This document shows, piece by piece, positions 22,668-31,093 of a stretch of DNA of 64,000 nucleotides. The notes under the pieces were generated by a model. That model ran no database searches. It saw only the letters and a list, made by a program, of their open reading frames with translations, and had not been told where the DNA came from. The stretch is from a virus. The DNA is taken from IMG/VR virus record IMGVR_UViG_3300022699_000278, positions 1 to 64,000 of that record; one strand, given 5' to 3'. Both the position numbers and the translations under genes were made by a program. Every line of letters begins with the position of its first letter. The stretch's first letter is position 1.

Positions 22668-22970
22668 TTACAAATTTTCCTCTAATCGTGGTATCATCAC
22701 TTTCCCATTAATCATTACACTGTGTACCATAAAACGAGGTTCTTTCTCAACGTACGATTTTACCACAACAGAAGCCTTGCCGGGATCAATTTCGTACAAC
22801 TGCTTTTTAATGGCTTTAAGTAGTGATGCCACCGTGAGCTTATTCGTTTCATCCATGGTTACTAATTCACTTCTGTTTAACATGAAATGCATTGAATTGC
22901 AATGCATAGCCACAGCATCGACTATTTCGTGCTTATCTACAACAGTTGATGTCATCAGCGATTTAATCAT
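22668..22970 (-). CDS. Hypothetical protein (100 aa)
   Basis: ATG 22970 has AAGGAAAACG upstream and overlaps the stop of the ribbon-helix-helix gene by 8 nt. MHFMLNRSELVTMDETNKLT is followed by a helix and a strand-rich end. Coupled to the regulator, so possibly co-regulated. No family recognised. Confidence 0.5.
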   Translation of the reverse strand: MIKSLMTSTVVDKHEIVDAVAMHCNSMHFMLNRSELVTMDETNKLTVASLLKAIKKQLYEIDPGKASVVVKSYVEKEPRFMVHSVMINGKVMIPRLEENL

Positions 22971-23130
22971 CAGCGTTTTCCTTTTTTCCCAGAATTAGAT
23001 CACACTGTTCATCTATCCCGTTGCGTATTATTCTCGTTATTGGTATTCCGGATTTTTTTGCAGCCTTAATGAGCCGTATTTTCATAGGTCTGAGAACTTT
23101 GAGATTTATTGATTTCCACTTATTTTTCAT
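22963..23130 (-). CDS. Small ribbon-helix-helix regulator (55 aa)
   Basis: ATG 23130; weak Shine-Dalgarno site. VLRPMKIRLIKAAKKSGIPI then TRIIRNGIDEQC follows the strand-helix-turn-helix pattern of Arc/MetJ proteins and parallels the protein at 2572-2769 (SGIPI.R against TGIPISR). Upstream are three TTACATAAAA-type repeats, likely its operator. Confidence 0.6.
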   Translation of the reverse strand: MKNKWKSINLKVLRPMKIRLIKAAKKSGIPITRIIRNGIDEQCDLILGKKENADD

Positions 23131-23149
23131 AGAATATCTTTATGGTTGA

Positions 23150-23197
23150 TTTTATACAACCAGTGATTTTATGTAACGGACAAGAGTTTTTATGTAA
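23150..23197 (-). promoter_or_regulatory. Three half-site repeats upstream of the regulator
   Basis: On the minus strand TTACATAAAA occurs at 23197-23188 and 23176-23167, 21 bp (two turns) apart, and TTGTATAAAA at 23159-23150. Related TTTACAT/TACATAAA strings occur in the gene-free stretch near 28875-28911. Confidence 0.5.
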
Positions 23198-23227
23198 CAC
23201 TAATATACTACATGTGTAATATGAATG

Positions 23228-24019
23228 TTATTCTTTTTTCATATTTCTTAATATTTTTTCACATTTTTTTTCCAGTGCCTTTTTTTTGGCAGACGGGTTG
23301 TTATTCCAGTAATAAATTATGTCTTTCACATACCCTACATTTTTAAGTCCGGCTATTTCGATACACGGAAACATCAAGGCCATATCGCTTGCAGCTTCGA
23401 GCCATTTGCCCTTGTGCCTAAACCACTCAGGTTTTGCCATTTTTATTATCTTCCACTGAATGGTTTTCAGGTGGGAAAACCTCCATGGCATCTTTCTTAT
23501 GTTCCCGGACGTGTGATGCATGCGGCTTATTTTTGTTCTGCGCCCCTTTGATCTTTTCTTATAGCTTCCATGGGTAATCTTCCTGCCTTTTTTATAGTGG
23601 GGCACCACTTTTTTCAATGCGAGGCTGCTTATCCAGTCATCGGCATCTACTATTACTGCCACGTCCTTATACCTTGGCCTCAATAGTTTTTCGGCCTGTT
23701 TAATGATGTTATACATATTGTGGCACAGTCCAAGCCACTTATAATTACATACTACTGTTATCCTATGATCTTTCATTGCAGCCATTTCGGCCACCCATAG
23801 TGAGTTATCGGTAGGTTTGTCGAGGCATACAAGTGCCTTCCAGTGCGGGTATGTTTGTCGAGTAATCGATCGCAAACACTTTTCGATTGAATTCGAGCAG
23901 TTTCTGCCACGTATCAAGAATATAAACGTTAACAGCTTTTTACGTGTCGTCTCACCCTTCTGAGCATGCTGCGTATTTTCGCGTTTTTCGTAGTCATCAA
24001 GGTGGATATCTTCTGCCAT
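23228..24019 (-). CDS. GT2-like glycosyltransferase (263 aa)
   Basis: ATG 24019 follows AGGAGCC. FIFLIRGRNCSNSIEKCLRS and VAVIVDADDWISSLAL (~120-135) are the GT2 signature strands and D.DD metal site. A 35-residue polar N-terminal extension overlaps the upstream gene by 91 nt. The C-terminal half is very basic with a W..A.SDMAL segment. Confidence 0.75.
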   Translation of the reverse strand: MAEDIHLDDYEKRENTQHAQKGETTRKKLLTFIFLIRGRNCSNSIEKCLRSITRQTYPHWKALVCLDKPTDNSLWVAEMAAMKDHRITVVCNYKWLGLCHNMYNIIKQAEKLLRPRYKDVAVIVDADDWISSLALKKVVPHYKKGRKITHGSYKKRSKGRRTKISRMHHTSGNIRKMPWRFSHLKTIQWKIIKMAKPEWFRHKGKWLEAASDMALMFPCIEIAGLKNVGYVKDIIYYWNNNPSAKKKALEKKCEKILRNMKKE

Positions 24020-24831
24020 ACCGGCTCCTGTTCAAGGTGTATGAAATTTCGTACATTTTCATCAGACATTCTTCTTGTCAGTCGGCGAAAACCGTGTTTC
24101 TTCTTACCGAAATCACCAAGGTGTATATCACGGTACATTTTTGGAACATGGTATCCGTGATATGTTTTCCCTTTTTTTCTTGGTGTTGGAAGTCCTGATT
24201 TTTTTATTATTCGATAGAGCATTACTTCATCGTATTCACGATACGAAGCCGGTTTATTGTTGTCGAATTTATCGACAAGCCCACGTTTTAGATTATGCCG
24301 GTATTCGTTCAGGGCTTTTTCTGTTTTTTTATACCATGCTTTAACGTTGAATGAAAAACTTCCTCCGGCAATTCTGGTGAAGTTACCTTTCCATCCGATG
24401 CGATTTACAGCATATCGTCTGGGGTGTCTGTAAGGACCTCTCACGCCGAAATACGGCAGGCCCTTCATTTTTTTTATAAAATATTCAGCATGGGTAGGTT
24501 TGTGGCTGAATATGAGGAAGTCAATGTCTTTAACAAGAACATAGTCATACCCTTTGTAGCTCTGCTTAGACACAAGGAATCTCAGGCTGTTTGTCATTGA
24601 TGTTTTATCAGGATAGGCAGAGAAGGTGTTTTCTTTTACCTCCCATCCGTCGTATGGTATGAGCGCGAGAGCGTTTTTCACATCCTGTTTCAGTGTACCG
24701 GTAACGAACACTTTTACCCCAACGTCCGGGTATGCCCGTTTAACGGTGTACACGAAAAGTGGTATATAATAGGAATAGCTGTCAGCAGTACAGACTGACG
24801 TAAAACATACTTTGTGTTTGTATTTTATCAT
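23929..24831 (-). CDS. GT-A glycosyltransferase (300 aa)
   Basis: Start overlaps the previous stop as ATGA. YDYVLVKDIDFLIFSHKP (~95-112) holds the D.D metal site; FTRIAGGSFSFNVKAWYKK and EYDEVMLYRIIKK are GT-A acceptor-side motifs, and HGYHVPKMYRDIHLG is a His-rich end motif. Length and layout fit capsule-type or GT8/GT77-like enzymes; the exact family is open. Confidence 0.7.
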   Translation of the reverse strand: MIKYKHKVCFTSVCTADSYSYYIPLFVYTVKRAYPDVGVKVFVTGTLKQDVKNALALIPYDGWEVKENTFSAYPDKTSMTNSLRFLVSKQSYKGYDYVLVKDIDFLIFSHKPTHAEYFIKKMKGLPYFGVRGPYRHPRRYAVNRIGWKGNFTRIAGGSFSFNVKAWYKKTEKALNEYRHNLKRGLVDKFDNNKPASYREYDEVMLYRIIKKSGLPTPRKKGKTYHGYHVPKMYRDIHLGDFGKKKHGFRRLTRRMSDENVRNFIHLEQEPVWQKISTLMTTKNAKIRSMLRRVRRHVKSC

Positions 24832-25298
24832 ATCTTTGTACTCAGCTTGTACATTGGCACGGCTGTGACAAGTCGACCATTCTGGTATAGCTCCACTATT
24901 TTATTGTATACTCGTCCGGTAGTATACTTATCTCCCTTAAATATTATTTCAACGCCCTGTTCAATATCGTCCTTTGTGTAGTGCTTCTTTTTCGTACATT
25001 TCGGCCCGATTCTTCTGATAAGATACAGCCCCGGCACTTTCCCATCATTCTTTTTTCTGATGTTGGCTATTTTTTCTCTTTCCCTGTAATCTGGCTGGCC
25101 GATTGATATGAGATATTCGCTGCGTGTCGGGTCATCCATTCTTCTCTTTGTCGTCTTCACCCGCCATGTTCCCCTGTGGTTCAGCAGTACGGATGCTGCG
25201 TTTATATCCGGTTCTGACATGCAGAGTTCGATAGCCCGTTTTGTCATGCCAAGGGTTTTATGGTGTGTCTCCCACGGTTTTCCCGTTATCATCGCCAT
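24828..25298 (-). CDS. Glycan-cluster paralogue B, second copy (156 aa)
   Basis: Start placed at ATG 25298 (GGAG upstream) rather than 25352, which lacks a site. INAASVLLNHRGTWRV and the terminal VEIIFKGD.....LVTAVPM segment align with 12699-13253. Overlaps the acetyltransferase gene by 41 nt. Function unknown; ParB-like fold suspected only. Confidence 0.5.
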   Translation of the reverse strand: MAMITGKPWETHHKTLGMTKRAIELCMSEPDINAASVLLNHRGTWRVKTTKRRMDDPTRSEYLISIGQPDYREREKIANIRKKNDGKVPGLYLIRRIGPKCTKKKHYTKDDIEQGVEIIFKGDKYTTGRVYNKIVELYQNGRLVTAVPMYKLSTKI

Positions 25299-25686
25299 TG
25301 CTCCTCCAAACCAAGAATTTTTCTTTTCCGACCGTTTCCTGTTTAAATCCATGCTTCAAACACAGCGACCTGCCTGGCTCTGTTGAGATGCCGGTTACTA
25401 CCGTATCAAACATGTCACTCGCCGTAATAAATCCCATAAGTTCGTTGCCAACGCCCTTTCCCCTGTCGTTCGGGTCATAAACAATAATATCGGTGAGCAC
25501 CGTAACTACTTTCAGTTTTGTACTCCCATTATTTCCTAAGTGTTCATACTGGGTGGTAAGTATTGCCCTACCGAGCACCTTTTTATTTTTGTCGATCACA
25601 GGAATATTTATCAACTGATCGACAAACACTGTTTCGACTTCAAGAAAATGGTCATTAACCTTGTACACTGATATGTTATTCATCAT
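25258..25686 (-). CDS. GNAT-family acetyltransferase (142 aa)
   Basis: DIIVYDPNDRGKGVGNELMG (~88-107) is GNAT motif A with the R.G.G acetyl-CoA loop, followed by SLCLKHGF as motif B. Compact size is normal. It lies immediately after the terminase gene and before a glycan gene, so it could acetylate a sugar or a host protein. Confidence 0.75.
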   Translation of the reverse strand: MMNNISVYKVNDHFLEVETVFVDQLINIPVIDKNKKVLGRAILTTQYEHLGNNGSTKLKVVTVLTDIIVYDPNDRGKGVGNELMGFITASDMFDTVVTGISTEPGRSLCLKHGFKQETVGKEKFLVWRSNGDDNGKTVGDTP

Positions 25687-27753
25687 TCACCTCCTCATCC
25701 ACGCGGAATAATCCGGGCCTTCGGTAATAACTTTTCTTACGGGTCTGTAATCTCTTGGCCTCTGGATTACCGGTTGTTGTTTTTTTCTTCTCCGTACTTC
25801 ACTTAATATAAGCAGCAGGGCTTTTCCGAATCCATTTTTATCCGCTTCCGGTTTTCCGGCTTTCACTACCCATAGTGCCACCGCTTTTCGTGCGTCTTCG
25901 AGGTTGGTGTGCATGATTATGTGTCCCTCGTTAAACATTTTCACGCCAATGGCGATAGCGCCGTATTCGTCGTATTTTTCGGGCTGTATAAGATACAATC
26001 CCTCTCTTGCTATCACATCCGCCAGAGGAGCGCGGTTTTCTTTCGAGGAGAATATTCTTTCGTTACCGTAAAACCGTATGTCTCTATCATCGTCGTACAT
26101 TCCCTTGCGGGTTTGTGATTTTGCCACGATGGCCATAACATCAGGCTCCGGGTGTTCCCAATGGAATTGAGCATATACCCACAACTTATCCACATAATGT
26201 TGATAAACTGCGGCAAGCCCATCCACCGACAGATCGTCGTTCAAAACCAATGCTCCGAGGTGAAGTACGTCTATCATGAATACGCCGTTAAAGGTTGGGT
26301 CCATGAGTCTGTCATAGTTCCAATCTATTACGAATCTGGTGTTTATTTCCGTAGTCTGTTCCGACTGATCCAGACTTTCGAATATTTTCTTAGGCCCGGC
26401 ATAATACAACATGATGCAGCAGTCGGCTTCATCACATCCATTTCCAGTTCGTTCTTTATACTCTTTTTTCGGCTCAACTTTAAGCTTTCTTCCATTTCCA
26501 GGCCGCCATTCCCGTGTGGACAGTTGTTCTATGAGTTCTTCGTCATCCGGGAGTTCTATGGTTTCAATAATGTCAGCCATATTAAACCACATTATTGTAG
26601 CTGAATCCTGGTATTGTTCATTTCCTGCACCGCCAAACAGACACGGAATAACCTCAATATTATCTTCCTCATTCAGCGCCAGCTCATCTCCAATGGGGCC
26701 ACCGATTCCGTGATCATCGATCTTTATTTTCACCTTACTTTTTATTCCAGTTTTTCTCCGGTATTCTCTAAGCATTTTTAATGTGTGTCCAATAAGAACC
26801 GGTCCTTTTGTTTTCGGGAATTTCCTTATTTCGAGCGTTTTTAGCCCCTGTCTTATTCCAATGGTGGCTAAGTCGGTACCTTCTCGTGCCGGGTCTATTG
26901 CCATTTCGAGGTATTCTCCCGTAGGGACGTTTCTATCTTTCGCCGCGTGACAGTCAGCGAGAGTAATTATAGCCTGCGGGTTACCGAGAGGTGGGAGCCC
27001 AAGAACATTAACCCGGAATATGTCCGATTCTCTCGGATGTCGGCACATTCTTTCGTACCACACCTTGTTTTTCCGGGCGCTGTCTTCCGTGGAAAGCCTT
27101 ATACGGTGCCAGTATTTTTTATCCTTATAGTGTGTATCATAAAACGGGCCTGATGCGCGTGTGGGGTTCCCGGTCATTACAATTTTGTTCTCCGGGTCGT
27201 TCATTCCACCCAAAATGGCGTCAATAATTTCTTTTTCCATGTTTGAAGCTTCGTCCACAAGCCACAAAACGTGTGTAGCATGCACTCCGCTGATATTTTC
27301 TTTGTCTTTCGTTGTCATCATCTGGCCGAAAGCATGCATTTCTTTGTCGGAGTTGTATATTCTTTCCCCGGTGAGGATCACTTTGTCTTTTACGTTGGAA
27401 AAATCGAGCCATTTTGCTATTTCGGCCCAGAGTGTCGCCTTCAAATTGTCGTATTTAGGTCCCGTGGCCATTACTCTTGAATCGTTTCTGCTCCAGCACC
27501 ACCAGATTGCGAGAAATGCGAGTGCCGTGGTCTTTGTTACACCCCTTCCAGAGTGAATGCTGATGTAATCAAATCTGTTTACCGCATCGAGAATCAGCTT
27601 TGTCTGAGGCTCAAGTCGTTTATTTACCTTATCGGCCTTGATTTCTTCCGGAGTAAGCTTGAGAATCTGTTCCTGAACAAATTCTATGGGATGAAACATG
27701 TAATATGCGTATGCTTCGGGGGGGATTGTATCTGATACTCGTTTTTTAGGCAT
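25687..27753 (-). CDS. terL: Terminase large subunit with C-terminal extension (688 aa)
   Basis: Packaging ATPase and nuclease. SGRGVTKTT (~68-76) is the Walker A site, VLWLVDEAS (~160) Walker B with catalytic Glu, TGNPTRASGPFYD motif III. The nuclease domain shows MAIDPAREGTDLA, KIDDHGIGGPIGDEL and GCDEADCCIML, giving the three acidic metal ligands. From about residue 465 a ~220-residue extra domain (FMIDVLHLGALVLNDDLSVD; Trp- and acid-rich) follows, which most large subunits lack. The Walker A has Thr before Lys instead of Gly. Start overlaps the HNH stop by 8 nt. Confidence 0.92.
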   Translation of the reverse strand: MPKKRVSDTIPPEAYAYYMFHPIEFVQEQILKLTPEEIKADKVNKRLEPQTKLILDAVNRFDYISIHSGRGVTKTTALAFLAIWWCWSRNDSRVMATGPKYDNLKATLWAEIAKWLDFSNVKDKVILTGERIYNSDKEMHAFGQMMTTKDKENISGVHATHVLWLVDEASNMEKEIIDAILGGMNDPENKIVMTGNPTRASGPFYDTHYKDKKYWHRIRLSTEDSARKNKVWYERMCRHPRESDIFRVNVLGLPPLGNPQAIITLADCHAAKDRNVPTGEYLEMAIDPAREGTDLATIGIRQGLKTLEIRKFPKTKGPVLIGHTLKMLREYRRKTGIKSKVKIKIDDHGIGGPIGDELALNEEDNIEVIPCLFGGAGNEQYQDSATIMWFNMADIIETIELPDDEELIEQLSTREWRPGNGRKLKVEPKKEYKERTGNGCDEADCCIMLYYAGPKKIFESLDQSEQTTEINTRFVIDWNYDRLMDPTFNGVFMIDVLHLGALVLNDDLSVDGLAAVYQHYVDKLWVYAQFHWEHPEPDVMAIVAKSQTRKGMYDDDRDIRFYGNERIFSSKENRAPLADVIAREGLYLIQPEKYDEYGAIAIGVKMFNEGHIIMHTNLEDARKAVALWVVKAGKPEADKNGFGKALLLILSEVRRRKKQQPVIQRPRDYRPVRKVITEGPDYSAWMRR

Positions 27754-28240
27754 TCAGTAGTCCTACATCGATGGTATTTATTTCGTCGATATTCCCCCCG
27801 TATACTTCAGCAACTTTGTCATTATACGCCTTGGCAGCGCTCATTTCTGCCACAAAATATCCTACAACCATCCCCTTGAACTCTGTTTTCCACAGCCCAT
27901 AGTACGCATCCCATTTTACGCCATTAAAATCACTTCTACCGTTACACCCATACCATTTAACCTGTTCTCCCCGCCAGTTCATCATTTTCATGTTGGCACG
28001 CTGCATATTGAGAGGATTGCCGTCCCTGAATGCCATTTTATAGTCTTCTGATATACCGGCAATCACATTGTGAAGATAGACAAACTCCTGAATCCCGGTT
28101 TGTGGACTGGACAGATGACGCCTGGCATACTTTAATCCACTGGTATTTGAAGTCAAAGTCCACTTATATGGTGACAACCATGTATAAGAATCGTCATCCA
28201 AGAGAGCAAACACGTTCTGTGATAATAGTAGCGGCTTAAT
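27746..28240 (-). CDS. HNH homing-type endonuclease with AP2 domain (164 aa)
   Basis: FALLDDDSYTWLSPYKWTL opens the HNH_3-type domain; VYLHNVI and AFRDGNPLNMQRANMK give the His and Asn of the nuclease. The C-terminal GVKWDAYYGLWKTEFKG then AAKAYNDKVAEVYG is an AP2-like DNA-binding domain. Alignment to the family suggests a start at ATT 28240, 10 nt after TAAGGAG; the first standard start is GTG 28213. Inserted in the terminase operon. Confidence 0.8.
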   Translation of the reverse strand: MKPLLLSQNVFALLDDDSYTWLSPYKWTLTSNTSGLKYARRHLSSPQTGIQEFVYLHNVIAGISEDYKMAFRDGNPLNMQRANMKMMNWRGEQVKWYGCNGRSDFNGVKWDAYYGLWKTEFKGMVVGYFVAEMSAAKAYNDKVAEVYGGNIDEINTIDVGLLNA

Positions 28241-28317
28241 ACTCGATTAACTCCTTACGACATTCTTTTGTTCAACGGCTACACCTTATGTGTAATGTAC
28301 AAAAGGCTGAGCTATCC

Positions 28318-28593
28318 TTATTTATTTTTCCTTAAATTGTTCCGCCTGCAGTCCAGTGTATCTCCGTTCTTAAAATACACCCGTTCGCCACGCCCGGCTT
28401 TCGCTATAATCCTGTGAAGATACAGTTTCCTAACGGTACCACCCTTACGAATACCACACATAACATAATAACCATAATTAAATTTTCCCCTATTAAGACA
28501 CCACGTATGAGATTCAACAACCCTGCTATCCTCATCATCAATCTTAATCAGCTTCCCGCTTATGGTAAAAACTTTAATAATCACCACCCCCAC
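28318..28593 (-). CDS. HNH homing-type endonuclease (91 aa)
   Basis: IKIDDEDSRVVESHTWCLN is the HNH_3 entry segment, KLYLHRIIAKAGRGERVYFK gives the His pair region and NGDTLDCRRNNLRKN the final Asn motif. GTG start at 28593 behind AAGGA. Lacks the AP2 domain of its neighbour. It lies in the terminase region, a usual homing target. Confidence 0.75.
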   Translation of the reverse strand: MGVVIIKVFTISGKLIKIDDEDSRVVESHTWCLNRGKFNYGYYVMCGIRKGGTVRKLYLHRIIAKAGRGERVYFKNGDTLDCRRNNLRKNK

Positions 28594-28976
28594 ACACCAA
28601 TCCTTCTACCAAACAATAACATACTATATGTTTCCATAAATATACAATAAAATGGGGCTGGCGTATTATTTCTACCGGTCATTACCCATTGTAAAGTAAT
28701 ATTCTGTGGAAATTTAGACGCGGAGTTCGGAGAGGGTATATATATAAGTAAAAAGTTCCAGCGGTACACCGGTAACCACCCCCCCCCGTACCCTCTAAGA
28801 TAGGCAAATATTGCCTAGTAATAAACACCATAATAGTTGTAAGTTGTTGATATAATTGAGCTTTAGCGCTTAAGTTTACATAATGGTTTTTATGTGACAT
28901 CTACATAAATATGCTGTTTTTGATACCATTTAGGCCACTTTTTAGAAGTTACAGATTATCCACATAGTTATTAACA
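28594..28976. other. Gene-free stretch beside the terminase genes
   Basis: No supported ORF. It contains a perfect inverted repeat TAGGCAA/TTGCCTA (28801-28817), a run of nine C, an AT-rich TATATATAA stretch, ACATAA-type half-sites near 28875-28911 and one consensus DnaA box TTATCCACA (28956-28964). Next to terL/terS it could hold a packaging or replication site. Confidence 0.4.
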
Positions 28977-29636
28977 TTAATCTGTGTCTGGGGGGGTACT
29001 ATTGGTACTAGTGTCAGCAGCGGGGGAAGCTCGATTGAGATTGTTATCTAATATCGTAACATCTGCTTGTACCTGGTTGCTCTGATGATGCTGCCAAGCT
29101 TTCGCAAATTCCGCTGCCGGGGATACCGTTATGTTGTTGTCAACTTCTACTTTATCACCATAAGCCTCACGATTAATCTTACTCATTAACCACTCACGAT
29201 GTCTCCACTTAATGTCAAACGCTCTGATCTTGTTACCTTGTTGTCTTGGATCACTGTCCTCGTCTGCTACCGTGGTCTCTAAGTCCTTGATATCACTGCC
29301 CAATTTGTCAGCTATAGCGTGAGCCCGATGTGACATTGCTGCTTGCCACGACGTCAGCAACTCCGGAGACAGCGACCTCCAATATCTCAAAGTTGCTGGT
29401 TTTACGCCATTTTTACTAATAATATCATCGACTGGCTCAGATGTAGTTGCTACTTGTAATATTATATTTTGCACTACATTTTGATCGTACGCTACGTGCG
29501 AGTTGTAATAATTAGAGACTGCTTGAGGTACGGAGAGATTTTTTATGTGCTGAGGTATATTGTCGTTGGTGTCGTTGGTGTCGTCGTTTTGACTATTGTT
29601 AGCGCTGATTTTTTTTTTATTTTTTTTAATTGTCAT
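28977..29636 (-). CDS. terS: Probable terminase small subunit (219 aa)
   Basis: VKPATLRYWRSLSPELLTSW (~70-90) is helix-turn-helix-like, followed by KLGSDIKDLETTV and IKWRHREWLMSKINREAYGD with KVEVD, the layout of phage small terminase subunits (oligomerisation helices, then YGDK.). Start chosen at ATG 29636 (MTIKKNKKK). No Shine-Dalgarno site is seen and the leader is a palindrome-bearing AT-rich stretch. Gln/Asn/Thr-rich tail. Confidence 0.7.
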   Translation of the reverse strand: MTIKKNKKKISANNSQNDDTNDTNDNIPQHIKNLSVPQAVSNYYNSHVAYDQNVVQNIILQVATTSEPVDDIISKNGVKPATLRYWRSLSPELLTSWQAAMSHRAHAIADKLGSDIKDLETTVADEDSDPRQQGNKIRAFDIKWRHREWLMSKINREAYGDKVEVDNNITVSPAAEFAKAWQHHQSNQVQADVTILDNNLNRASPAADTSTNSTPPDTD

Positions 29637-29655
29637 ATAATTAATATACATATTA

Positions 29656-29673
29656 TTACATAGTACGATGTAA
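29656..29673. promoter_or_regulatory. Palindromic operator candidate upstream of terS
   Basis: TTACATAGTACGATGTAA: 6-bp arms TTACAT/ATGTAA around a near-symmetric GTAC centre, 20 nt before the terS start. Confidence 0.5.
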
Positions 29674-29702
29674 TTTTTTGCAGTATCCCCCCAAACCCCC
29701 AC

Positions 29703-30114
29703 AGTTTAAGCGTTAAAACTATGGTTATTTGGGCGGTATCCCCTGAGATTTTTCGCCACCCGCAGAAAGGCGGGACTGTGCCGTCGTGGCAACTCGACCC
29801 ATCTGGTCTGTGGCGTGACGATCAACATCCCTGTTTTACGTCACTCAATGCTGCAGCCGTCGTGATTATTGCCTGTTACTCAGCAATCCGGCTCGATGTA
29901 CTATGATAACACCTGACAGCACCCGGTTATAATGTACTATAATTATCTGTGCTTGTCTATAGTTATTTATAGACCTGTATTCTGACCTAGAATACACATT
30001 ATCACACCTTGCAACATTTTGTTGTTGACAATGCAAGCGCTTGCGTGTATGTTTAAGGTATAGCAAAATCGGAAAAGCCGATAAATCACAATCACCACTA
30101 ATCAGGAGGACAGT
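29703..30114. promoter_or_regulatory. Divergent control region
   Basis: No convincing gene (a 61-codon ORF at 29721-29906 has no ribosome-binding site). Tandem inverted repeats: GTCTATA/TATAGAC (29955-29974) and GTATTCT/AGAATAC (29977-29995), then CAACATTTTGTTG, then the promoter at 30025. Transcription is leftward on the left side and rightward on the right, so this is a regulatory hub. Confidence 0.6.
30025..30053 (+). promoter_or_regulatory. Rightward sigma70 promoter with operator in the spacer
   Basis: TTGACA, 17 nt, TATGTT. The spacer contains the 12-bp palindrome GCAAGCGCTTGC (30033-30044), so a repressor bound there would block polymerase. It drives the rightward genes from 30115. 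Confidence 0.7.
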
Positions 30115-30702
30115 ATGAACAAATCAGCAACAAGGACAGTGACAATCAATGGTACAACTGACGTAACGATATCCATATCCCGCAGTATTACAGATATTAA
30201 GGGCGATGGTTGGGAGACAGTTGACGACACTCTGTATATAGAGACGATCGCTGTCGATGCGACAAATCCTCAATCCGGCAAAATAGAGCACGGTACTGGT
30301 ATAGATATCTTGCGCGAGGATAATAAGTTTGATGCAGAGTGGATAAAAAAAGGCGCATACGGGAGGATAAGCAATACTGGTATATATCTCGGCAAGACCT
30401 CTTATGATACAATTGCAGCTGCTTACAACAAGGTAAGCGTCGATGCAATGTATCCCGAGTGGCAAGATCATATTGATAATGTCGCAACAGCGGCGCAAGC
30501 GATACAGATCAAACAAGCGGAGAAAGTCGTCAAAGCAGCGGAGAGGGAGATGCAGCATGGATCGCTCATGAGCGATGCCGAGGTCATTTTGTGGCGTCGC
30601 AATTACAATAATGTACATAACGAGGGCGGTACGGGATATATACCTCATCACACATCAAGAGAGTCATACGATATCGCTAAATCAGTGCTTGCATCTAGAT
30701 AG
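30115..30702 (+). CDS. Conserved-looking phage hypothetical protein (195 aa)
   Basis: ATG 30115 follows CAGGAGGAC. The C-terminal part (MSDAEVILWRRNYNNVHNEG then GTGYIPHHTSRESYDIAKSV) resembles a domain often seen in early phage proteins of unknown role. The N-terminal half is beta-rich. First gene behind the 30025 promoter. Confidence 0.65.
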   Translation: MNKSATRTVTINGTTDVTISISRSITDIKGDGWETVDDTLYIETIAVDATNPQSGKIEHGTGIDILREDNKFDAEWIKKGAYGRISNTGIYLGKTSYDTIAAAYNKVSVDAMYPEWQDHIDNVATAAQAIQIKQAEKVVKAAEREMQHGSLMSDAEVILWRRNYNNVHNEGGTGYIPHHTSRESYDIAKSVLASR

Positions 30703-30734
30703 TATGTTGGAGTTACACGGCTAATCACAATCAA
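30700..30734 (+). repeat. Mini-ORF leader repeat, copy 1
   Basis: AGTATGTTGGAGTTACACGG then CTAATCACAATCA follows the stop codon directly. It encodes the mini-ORF MLELHG at 30704-30724. Confidence 0.8.
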
Positions 30735-30747
30735 CAAGGAGGACAGT

Positions 30748-31068
30748 ATGGACAACAACCTTAGATTAAGCACGATTGCTCTAAAAAATATAAATAATTT
30801 TATCGTCAAGAAAGTTTGTTCTGACGTAAAAAAAATCGGAGGAACAATATGGATGAAAGGAGGACACAAAAGAGCATACTTTCCAGATCTTTTTCCTACC
30901 GATTTAAATGTTGATCATATGCAACAAGCTTATAATCCGTACATTGATTTAATTTCCGGAAACTTTGTCTGTGATGTATCTAAAAGCGGTAATACTATGT
31001 CAGCAAGAGATTATTGGATTGCATATCGTGATTACATGACATCAACTCTAAATATTATGAGGCAATAA
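30748..31068 (+). CDS. Hypothetical protein (106 aa)
   Basis: ATG 30748 follows AAGGAGGAC in the repeated leader. Contains IGGTIWMKGGHKRAYFPDLF and a C-terminal helical part with ARDYWIAYRDYM. No family recognised. Confidence 0.6.
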   Translation: MDNNLRLSTIALKNINNFIVKKVCSDVKKIGGTIWMKGGHKRAYFPDLFPTDLNVDHMQQAYNPYIDLISGNFVCDVSKSGNTMSARDYWIAYRDYMTSTLNIMRQ

Positions 31069-31093
31069 CACACAATTAACAAAGGAGGAGCTA

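Noticed and set aside
28682-28900. 72-codon minus-strand ORF beside the terminase genes
   Set aside because: No ribosome-binding site, odd composition, and it spans homopolymers and inverted repeats.
28956-28964. DnaA box as proof of a replication origin
   Set aside because: A single TTATCCACA is not enough, and the same 9-mer occurs inside the terL coding region near 26186.
29721-29906. 61-codon plus-strand ORF in the control region
   Set aside because: No ribosome-binding site, and the region is dense in regulatory repeats.
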